From Castellaniella sp044508625 (GTDB lineage Bacteria > Pseudomonadota > Gammaproteobacteria > Burkholderiales > Burkholderiaceae_B): a stretch of DNA of 64,000 nucleotides. The notes beneath the pieces were generated by a model. That model worked only from the letters and a program-made list of their open reading frames with translations. It had not been told where the DNA came from and did not search any database. Below, piece by piece: positions 58,425 to 64,000 of the stretch. The stretch lies in the NCBI GenBank assembly GCA_044508625.1, contig JBIQHJ010000013.1:5416-69415 (forward strand), written 5' to 3'. Positions within the stretch are counted from its first letter, which is position 1; every line of letters starts with the position of its first letter. The position numbers and the translations under genes are program-made.

Positions 58425-59311
58425 GAGGGCCTCCCGGGGCCGGCCGTGCGATCGCAGCGCTGGGCCAGCGGCACCACGCGCAATACGCGGTTGGCGTAGA
58501 AACAGGGCTGGAGCGGGCGCTCGCCCAGCTCGGTGGCGGCCAGCAGCGCGCGCACCGCCGGCCGGAAGGCATCCCCGAACGCCGCCGAGCCGGCCAGGGG
58601 GATGTCCACGTCGACCGCCCAGTGCTCGGCCTCGAAAACCCAGCCCGCATCGCGCGCCCACCGGCCCAGCGCCTTGCGGATGTTGCCATCGGCCGGCCCG
58701 GCCTGGAACACCAGCGACGGAGACGGCGGCAATGGCGGCGGCACGGGCGGCACCGGACGCGGGACGGGCGGCAGGACGGGCGGCAGGACGGGCGGCGGTG
58801 CGGGCGGCGGCGCCGGTGCCGGGAACGGAGCCGCGAGCTCGATCGACGGCGCCGGCGCAGGAAACGGGGCCGCGAGCTCGATCGGCGACACCGCGACAGG
58901 CCCGGATGCCGCGGAGGCCGCCGCCGCGGCGCCGGCCTCGCCCGCCGCCTCCCGGACCGCCTCGGCCAGCAGGTGCCCGCCGCGCATCACCAGGTGCGCC
59001 GGCACCCCGTCGATCACCAGGTAGTCACCCTGCCGCGCCGGCGACAGCAGGCGGTCGCCGCGCGGCGTGCGCTCGAACACGGCCGGCGCGGGCTGGTCCG
59101 CCGGATACTGCAGCCAGGTGCGCTCGCCGTCGTCGAAGACCTGCAGCGGGGCAAGGCCGGCCTCGCCGCCGATCCGCCAGTCGAAGCCGAATTGGCGCGG
59201 GGCCGCCTCGGCCGGACGGCGCCCGTGCGCCTCCAGCCACGCCCAGGGGGACGTCTGGGCGCAGCCGGCCAGCAGGGCCGACGCGGCGGCCAACACAAGA
59301 AACCTCGACAT
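58421..59311 (-). CDS. pilL: PilL-like lipoprotein with TcpQ-type C-terminal domain
   Basis: First gene of the pilus operon, 296 residues. The lipoprotein signal MSRFLVLAAASALLAGC has lipidated C17. The N-terminal half (QVFDDGERTWLQYPADQPAPAVFER and LLSPARQGDYLVIDGVPAHLVMRGG) resembles the VirB9/TrbG-like region of PilL. A Pro/Ala-rich linker (about residues 145-200) has a 13-residue repeat, and the C-terminal TcpQ-like domain (GNIRKALGRWARDAGWVFEAEHWAVDVDIPLAG) would bind the secretin. It stops inside the pilN start codon region (GTGA). Confidence 0.82.
   Translation of the reverse strand: MSRFLVLAAASALLAGCAQTSPWAWLEAHGRRPAEAAPRQFGFDWRIGGEAGLAPLQVFDDGERTWLQYPADQPAPAVFERTPRGDRLLSPARQGDYLVIDGVPAHLVMRGGHLLAEAVREAAGEAGAAAAASAASGPVAVSPIELAAPFPAPAPSIELAAPFPAPAPPPAPPPVLPPVLPPVPRPVPPVPPPLPPSPSLVFQAGPADGNIRKALGRWARDAGWVFEAEHWAVDVDIPLAGSAAFGDAFRPAVRALLAATELGERPLQPCFYANRVLRVVPLAQRCDRTAGPGRPS
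58809..58886 (-). repeat. 39-bp tandem duplication in pilL
   Basis: Units 58809-58847 and 58848-58886 are about 87 percent identical and encode two SIELAAPFPAPAP-like copies in the PilL linker. A shorter 12-bp Gly/Pro-coding repeat (GGCGGCAGGACG type) lies next to it at about 58763-58800. In frame, length-tolerant linker. Confidence 0.75.
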
Positions 59312-59336
59312 GGGCGCACCCCTCCATCAACGAAAC

Positions 59337-59365
59337 AGGCACCGGATCCGGCGGATCGGGTGCCT
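59337..59365. terminator. Long inverted repeat upstream of pilL
   Basis: Arms 59337-59350 and 59352-59365 match at 13 of 14 positions around one central base; a practical hairpin would have an 11-bp or longer stem with a small loop. On the minus strand it is followed by GTTTCGTT, a weak T-tract. It lies 26 bases before the pilL start and about 140 bases after the binding-protein gene. It may terminate upstream transcription or form a leader hairpin. Confidence 0.5.
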
Positions 59366-59502
59366 ATCTTGGGATGGATGCCGGCCCTGCGCCAGACCGG
59401 CGATTACGGATGGAGGAAAGCGCCCCGGCCCTTGCGAACGGACCCGTCGCCCCGCCCCCGCGGCGCGGGAAAGCGGCCGCGGAGGGACGGAGGATCAGGA
59501 CT

Positions 59503-60816
59503 TCATTTCTGGCGGACCATCTTGTTGGCCTCGGCCGCCGCGAGCTGCAAGGCGGTGACCGCGGGCTGCTTGCCCTCCAGCGCCGTGTCCAGGATCTGGT
59601 GGAAGCGCGCGCGGATGCTGGGATAGTTGGCGATGCGGAAGCCCTGGCCGGTCGCGCTGGCCTTCTGCGAGTAGACGGCCACCAGCTCGCGCCACTGCCC
59701 GAGGTCCTTGTAGTAGTCCGCCGGGGTCTGCTCGAAGGCCGTGCGCGTCAGCGGCAGGAAGCCCGTGCGCTGGTACCATTTCGCGGCCTGCTCGGGCTGC
59801 GCCAGCCAGGCGAGGAACTTGACCGTCGCCTCGGTGCGGGGCTTGTCGCCCTTGGTCAGCCACAGTCCCGCGCCCGAGACGAAGGGGCTGCCGGGCTGCT
59901 TGGTGACCTCGGGATAGTACGGCAGGCCCGAGACGGCATAGCGCAGCAGCCGCTTGTCGCTGAACTGGCCCATGTGGCCGGAATTGGACATCAGGATCGC
60001 GCACTCGCCCGCCGCGAAGCGCTCGACCGATTGCGGCCCGAACTGGGGCCCGACCATGATCTCGCTGCGCACCCAACTGATCATCAGCGACAGGTGGCGC
60101 ACGTAGGTCGAATCGAAGGAGAAGCTCGGCAGCCCCTTGGCCTTGAGCCCGTTGCCCTCGCTGGCAAAGAGCTGGTTGTTGACCGCGGCGAGGTTTTCGA
60201 GGTTGATCGAGACCGGCAGGTCGGAGGTCAGCGGGCATTTGCGCGAGCCGTTGTTCGCCAGCTCGACCAATTGGGCCTGCAGCTCGATCCAGGTGCGCTG
60301 CGGCACCGCGGGCTGGAGGCCGGCCTTTTTGAAGGCGTCCCGGTTGTAGTACATGACCGGGATCTCGAGCATGTAGGGAAACGCCATCAGGCGGCCCTTG
60401 GCGTCGTGGATGAAGGCGTTGTCAGAGGACAGGAACCACGGGGTGTTCTTGAGCGCCGGGTTGCCCTGCTGGGTGTGGAAGGGCTGGATGTAGCTGCGCT
60501 GGGCGATCTCGTCCAGGGTGTGGTCGTCGCCCAGCTCGACGAGCGCGGGCAGATCCTTGCTGCGCGCCGCCGCATCGAGCGCCGCCTCGAGCTTTTGCGG
60601 GGTCTCGAAGACCCGCAGCTCGACCTTCACGTCGGACTGGCCGCGATTGTAGGCCTTGACCAGGTCCTGGAAGACGGCGGCGTTGTGCTCGTCCATGGTG
60701 TGCCAGACCTGGATGCCGGTCGCCGCGAAGGACGGAGCGGCCGCCAGGGCCGCGACGAGCGCCCACACGGCGTGACGCCCCGGACGGAAAAAGCCGGGGT
60801 CGCTGATGAATTTCAT
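59503..60816 (-). CDS. UgpB-like extracellular solute-binding protein (orphan)
   Basis: Family 1 ABC solute receptor, 437 residues, with an N-terminal signal (HAVWALVAALAAAPSFA, mature from ATGIQVWHTMDEHNAAVF). Motifs FPYMLEIPVMYYNRDAFKKAG and PYYPEVTKQPGSPFVSGAGLWL match the glycerol-3-phosphate-binding UgpB group. No permease or ATPase gene is near. It starts 7 bases after dadA, with no good ribosome site, so it may depend on coupling to dadA. The ligand is unproven: sn-glycerol-3-phosphate is only a family guess, and the dadA context could suggest otherwise. Confidence 0.88.
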   Translation of the reverse strand: MKFISDPGFFRPGRHAVWALVAALAAAPSFAATGIQVWHTMDEHNAAVFQDLVKAYNRGQSDVKVELRVFETPQKLEAALDAAARSKDLPALVELGDDHTLDEIAQRSYIQPFHTQQGNPALKNTPWFLSSDNAFIHDAKGRLMAFPYMLEIPVMYYNRDAFKKAGLQPAVPQRTWIELQAQLVELANNGSRKCPLTSDLPVSINLENLAAVNNQLFASEGNGLKAKGLPSFSFDSTYVRHLSLMISWVRSEIMVGPQFGPQSVERFAAGECAILMSNSGHMGQFSDKRLLRYAVSGLPYYPEVTKQPGSPFVSGAGLWLTKGDKPRTEATVKFLAWLAQPEQAAKWYQRTGFLPLTRTAFEQTPADYYKDLGQWRELVAVYSQKASATGQGFRIANYPSIRARFHQILDTALEGKQPAVTALQLAAAEANKMVRQK

Positions 60817-60823
60817 AGTGGAT

Positions 60824-62077
60824 CTAACCCAAAAAAGGAAAATCGACATCCGGTGTCCGGCCGGACACCAGATCCGCCAGGGCCTTGCCAGAACCCACGC
60901 CCATCGTCCATCCCAGGCTGCCGTGCCCGGTGTTCAGGTACAGATTGCCGATCCGCGTACGGCCGATCAGGGGGACGTTGGAGGGGGTCGTGGGCCGCAG
61001 CCCGGCCCAGAACTGAACATTAGCAAAATCGAGGGCGCTTGGAAACATGGCCCGCGCCTGTTGGACCAGATTATTGCAACGCCGTGTATTCAAGGTCCGG
61101 GAATAACCGCCGATCTCGGCCGTGCCCGCCATGCGCAGGCGGTCTCCGAGGCGGGAAAACACGATCTTGGCCTCCTGGTCGATCAGGCTGACCTCGGGAG
61201 CCGCCGCCGGATCGCGCACGGCGAAGGTCGCCGAGTAGCCCTTGGCCGGGTAGACCGGGCAGTCGATGCCCAGCGGGCCGGCCAGGTCCGGCGTGAAGCT
61301 GCCCAGGGCGAGCACGTAGGCGTCGGCGCGCAGGGGCCGGAACCAGCCGTCGGGCTCGACCACCTCGGCCACCGCCACGCGCCCCTCGCCCGGCACCAGG
61401 CGGCTCAGGCGGGTGTCGTAGCGGAAGACGACGCCCGCCGCGCGGGCATGCTCGGCCAGCGCCCGCGTGAACAGGTGCACGTCGCCCGATTCGTCGTCGG
61501 CCGTGTAGTCGCCGCCGATGATCTGGCCGCGCAAGGCCTCGAGCGCCGGCTCGATGCGCAGCACCTCGTCCGCGTCGATGCTGCGGCGCGCGACGCCGAG
61601 CTCGCGCATCCGCTCGGCGCTTTCGCGGGCGTGATCGAACTCGCGCGCATCGCGGTAGAAGGCGAGGATGCCGCGCTCCAGGTGATCGTAGCGGATGCCC
61701 AGTTCCTCGCGCAGGCCGCGCAGGGTCGCGCGGCTGTACTGCGCCATGCGCACCATGGCGCGCAGGTTGGCCGCGTGGCGCGAGGACCGGCACTCGTTCA
61801 GGTAGCGCGCGCACCACAGCCACTGCCGGGGGCTCAGGCGCGGCGAGAACGCCAGCGGGGCGTCGCGCCGCCCCAGCCAGCGCAGGACCTTGCGCAAGGT
61901 GTGGGCGCTCGCCCAGGGCTCGGCGTAGCAGACCGAGATCTGGCCGCCATTGGCGCGGCTGGTCTCGAGCGCGGCGCCTGGACGCCGCTCGATGACCTCG
62001 ACCTCATGGCCGGCGCGCGCCAGCCACCAGGCGCTGGAGACGCCGATGATGCCGGCCCCGAACACCGCGACTTTCAT
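60824..62077 (-). CDS. dadA: DadA-type D-amino-acid dehydrogenase
   Basis: FAD enzyme oxidising D-amino acids to keto acids with electrons going to the membrane quinone pool. 417 residues: the dinucleotide fold starts MKVAVFGAGIIGVSSAWWLA, then GHEVEVIERRPGAALETSRANGGQISVCYAEPWA and C-terminal GLRPTTPSNVPLIGRTRIGNLYLNTGHGSLGWTMGVGSGK, the DAO-family FAD contacts. The ATG at 62077 overlaps the upstream reductase stop by 4 bp. The binding protein follows after 7 bases. No alanine racemase is adjacent. Confidence 0.93.
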   Translation of the reverse strand: MKVAVFGAGIIGVSSAWWLARAGHEVEVIERRPGAALETSRANGGQISVCYAEPWASAHTLRKVLRWLGRRDAPLAFSPRLSPRQWLWCARYLNECRSSRHAANLRAMVRMAQYSRATLRGLREELGIRYDHLERGILAFYRDAREFDHARESAERMRELGVARRSIDADEVLRIEPALEALRGQIIGGDYTADDESGDVHLFTRALAEHARAAGVVFRYDTRLSRLVPGEGRVAVAEVVEPDGWFRPLRADAYVLALGSFTPDLAGPLGIDCPVYPAKGYSATFAVRDPAAAPEVSLIDQEAKIVFSRLGDRLRMAGTAEIGGYSRTLNTRRCNNLVQQARAMFPSALDFANVQFWAGLRPTTPSNVPLIGRTRIGNLYLNTGHGSLGWTMGVGSGKALADLVSGRTPDVDFPFLG

Positions 62078-63120
62078 GCGCCCGCCGCGATCCGGTCGGC
62101 CTCGGAGGTGAAGGCGTCGGCGTAGAATTCCTCGGCCGGCAGGCCGCGGGACCGGGTGAAGTCCCGCCGGGCGGCCTCGACCATGGCCGGCGTGCCGCAG
62201 GCATAGACCTGGTGGCCCGACAGGTCGGGCAGGTCCTCCATCACGGCGAGGTGCACGAAGCCCTCGCGCCCCGTCCAGCCGTCCTCCGGCCGCGCCTCGG
62301 AGACCACGGGCACGTAGCGGAAACCGGGCAGGCTCGCCTCCCATTCGCGCGCCAGGGCGCCCATGTACAGGTCGGCCGGACGCCGCCCGCCCCAGTACAG
62401 CGCCGCCGGACGCCGGATGCCGGCGGCGATCATGTGCTCGATGATGGCCTTGATCGGGGCGAAGCCCGTGCCGCTCGCGAGGAAGACCAGCGGCCTGGCG
62501 GTGTCCTCGCGCAGGAAGAACGAGCCCAGCGGCCCCTCGATGCGCAGGATGTCGCGCACCTTGAGCGCCGGGACGCCGGCGCCGAACACCTGGCTGGTGA
62601 AGGCGCCGCCGGGCATGTGGCGCACGTGCAGGCGCACCGTGTGGTCGTCGCCGGGGGGCGAGGCCATGGAGTAGCTGCGGCGGCGGCCGTCCTTGAGGAT
62701 GAATTCGAGGTACTGGCCGGGGTTGTAGCGGAAGGCCTCGGCCGAGGGCAGTTGCAGCGTGATCTCGATCACGTCGGGCGCCAGCGGCCGCAGGGCCAGC
62801 ACGCGCACCGGCATCTTGCGCACCTGGATGTCGCCGGCCATCCGGACCTCGCGGGCCTCGATGACCAGGTCCGAGGACGGCCTGGCCTGGCACAGCAGGG
62901 TGTAGCCCCGGGCCAGGTCCTCGGCCTCGAGGATGCGCCCCGGCGCCTCCCCGGCATCGTATTCCCCCGACACCACCCGGCCGCGGCACGTGGAGCACGC
63001 CCCCGTGCGGCAGCTATAGGGCAGCACCACCCCGGCGGCGAGCGCCGCGTCCAGCACCGTCTGCCCGGGCTCGGCCGTGAACACCTGGCCTCCGGGCAGC
63101 ACCGACACCTTGAAACTCAT
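62074..63120 (-). CDS. 2Fe-2S/FAD oxidoreductase (CDP-6-deoxyglucoseen reductase-like)
   Basis: Electron-transfer reductase, 348 residues. An N-terminal plant-type ferredoxin domain has ligands C37, C42, C45 and C77 (PYSCRTGACSTC). Then the FAD domain with RRSYSMASPP and an NAD(P) domain with FLASGTGFAPIKAIIEHM and YACGTPAMVEAARRD. Order 2Fe-2S, FAD, NAD is that of AscD/CDP-6-deoxy-delta-3,4-glucoseen reductase and phenol or benzoate oxygenase reductases. It probably serves an unseen oxygenase or dehydratase partner. It overlaps dadA by 4 bp and follows parC by 43 bp. Confidence 0.88.
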   Translation of the reverse strand: MSFKVSVLPGGQVFTAEPGQTVLDAALAAGVVLPYSCRTGACSTCRGRVVSGEYDAGEAPGRILEAEDLARGYTLLCQARPSSDLVIEAREVRMAGDIQVRKMPVRVLALRPLAPDVIEITLQLPSAEAFRYNPGQYLEFILKDGRRRSYSMASPPGDDHTVRLHVRHMPGGAFTSQVFGAGVPALKVRDILRIEGPLGSFFLREDTARPLVFLASGTGFAPIKAIIEHMIAAGIRRPAALYWGGRRPADLYMGALAREWEASLPGFRYVPVVSEARPEDGWTGREGFVHLAVMEDLPDLSGHQVYACGTPAMVEAARRDFTRSRGLPAEEFYADAFTSEADRIAAGA

Positions 63121-63163
63121 GAACCGCCCCGCATCGTGAGTGATTTGAATGACACTCGGTATT

Positions 63164-64000
63164 CTAGCCCGCGGGCCACAGGCTGGGCTGCTTGACCTTG
63201 ACGGCGAGGAGCTTGCCCTTGCGCGCGCGCCGGCCCTCGTACTCCCGCAGGGCCTCGCGATCCAGCGTCAGGACCGTATCCTTGGCGCGGTAGGCCCCGC
63301 GCAGGCTCACGCCCGCGGGCCCCACCGCCGCCCACTGCTCGAGCCGGTCGTCCGCGTCCAGGCCCATCAGGATCGTGCCGCGGCCACCGCCCGAGAGGGT
63401 CTTGACCTCGTCGAGGGACAGCACCAGGAACTTGCCCTTTTTGCTCAGCAGGGCGAGGGCGTGGTCCTCGTCGCGCAGCATCAGCGGCTTGAGCAGGGCG
63501 TCGCCCCGGTCGAGGCTCACGAACTGCTTGCCCGCGTGCTGGCGGGTGCTCAGGTCGCCGATGCGGGTGAGGAAGCCATAGCCGGCGCGCACGCCCAGCA
63601 TGACCCGGCGGCCGGGGGCGCCGGCCACCATGTGGACGATGCGCGCGCCCGGCTCCATCGAGACCATGGCCGTCACCGGCTGGCCGTCGCCGCGCGCCGA
63701 GGGCAGGCCCGAGACGGCGATGGAATAGCTGCGGCCGGTGCTGGACAGGGCGATCAGCTCGTCGGTGCTGCGGCACTCGATCGCGTCGTACAGCGCATCG
63801 CCGGTCTTGAAGCCGAACTGCGCGGGATCGTGCCCGTGCCCCTGGCGCAGGCGCAGCCAGCCCTTTTGCGAGATCACCACGGTGACCGGCTCGTCGGGCA
63901 CCTGGGTCTCCATCACGGCCCGGCTGGCCGGCTCGATCAGCGTGCGCCGCTCGTCGCCGTACTGCTTGGCGTCGGCCTCGATCTCGCGGATCATCAGGCG
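63164..64000 (-). CDS. parC: DNA topoisomerase IV subunit A, C-terminal part (5' end beyond window)
   Basis: The last 278 residues plus stop are present; the frame is open to the window edge. Residues match the ParC C-terminus: the coiled-coil end (IREIEADAKQYGDERRTLI), then a beta-pinwheel with TVVISQKGWLRLRQGHGHD, VMLGVRAGYGFLTRIGDL and FLVLSLDEVKTLSGGGRG strands. A gyrase A tail would show the GyrA box QRRGGKG; it is absent, so ParC is favoured. The C-terminal LLAVKVKQPSLWPAG is normal for betaproteobacteria. The catalytic Tyr lies outside the window. Confidence 0.92.
   Translation of the reverse strand, partial: RLMIREIEADAKQYGDERRTLIEPASRAVMETQVPDEPVTVVISQKGWLRLRQGHGHDPAQFGFKTGDALYDAIECRSTDELIALSSTGRSYSIAVSGLPSARGDGQPVTAMVSMEPGARIVHMVAGAPGRRVMLGVRAGYGFLTRIGDLSTRQHAGKQFVSLDRGDALLKPLMLRDEDHALALLSKKGKFLVLSLDEVKTLSGGGRGTILMGLDADDRLEQWAAVGPAGVSLRGAYRAKDTVLTLDREALREYEGRRARKGKLLAVKVKQPSLWPAG

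Overview
The window is one strongly GC-rich, gene-dense bacterial chromosome segment. Gene order and protein character point to a betaproteobacterium of the Burkholderiales, most likely Alcaligenaceae (Bordetella/Achromobacter/Pigmentiphaga relatives). This placement is inferred from the ndk-rlmN-rodZ-ispG-hisS-yfgM-bamB-der block, the hfq-hflX-hflK-hflC-hisZ-purA block and the many TRAP/TAXI-type genes; no rRNA was available to confirm it. No tRNA, rRNA, CRISPR array, transposase, integrase or phage gene was found. No gap between genes exceeds 300 bases; the largest (about 245 bases, 33693-33937) holds a palindrome and a small tandem repeat.

Layout. (1) 1-15208, minus strand: housekeeping superoperon ndk, rlmN, rodZ, ispG, hisS, yfgM-like, bamB, der, hisC, hfq, hflX, hflK, hflC, hisZ, purA (purA cut by the window start). 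(2) 15383-18229, plus: valS. (3) 18261-26717: a divergent accessory cluster. An ArsR-type repressor and a DUF2892 membrane protein read left. An RND efflux pump (adaptor, permease), a second DUF2892 protein, a TolC channel, a Tat-type sulfide:quinone-oxidoreductase-like flavoprotein and a small DUF5368-like membrane protein read right from a well-formed promoter with palindromes. (4) 26791-33692, minus: tandem rhodanese, YeeE/YedE thiosulfate-type transporter, a 54-residue membrane peptide, an IclR regulator, a TAXI receptor and a fused TRAP permease. Regions 3 and 4 look like a reduced-sulfur sensing, oxidation and transport neighbourhood. (5) 33938-39216: PfkB kinase, TRIC-type channel, periplasmic alpha-carbonic anhydrase, exported PIG-L deacetylase, glutathione transferase. 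(6) 39221-43913, minus: alaS-tusA and rpsP-rimM-trmD, without the expected rplS after trmD.

(7) 43974-50006: purine (urate) catabolism. A GntR/FadR regulator, allantoinase PuuE, allantoicase and an M20 amidohydrolase read left; HIU hydrolase and membrane urate hydroxylase PuuD read right. The divergent control region carries two near-identical TTGTTKACAATTA boxes. Together they would take urate through 5-hydroxyisourate, allantoin and allantoate to ureidoglycolate. (8) 50013-59311, minus: a type IVb (R64-like thin) pilus operon pilL-N-O-P-Q-R-S-V, translationally coupled almost throughout, with expanded in-frame minisatellites in pilL, pilO and pilP. (9) 59503-64000, minus: parC (5' end beyond the window), a 2Fe-2S/FAD reductase, a DadA-type D-amino-acid dehydrogenase and an orphan UgpB-like binding protein.

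Most promising for novelty: the ArsR-controlled RND pump/SQR cluster (18.3-26.7 kb) with its linked sulfur transport genes, the pilO/pilP overlap in which one tandem repeat is read in two frames, and the M20 enzyme that may close the allantoin pathway.
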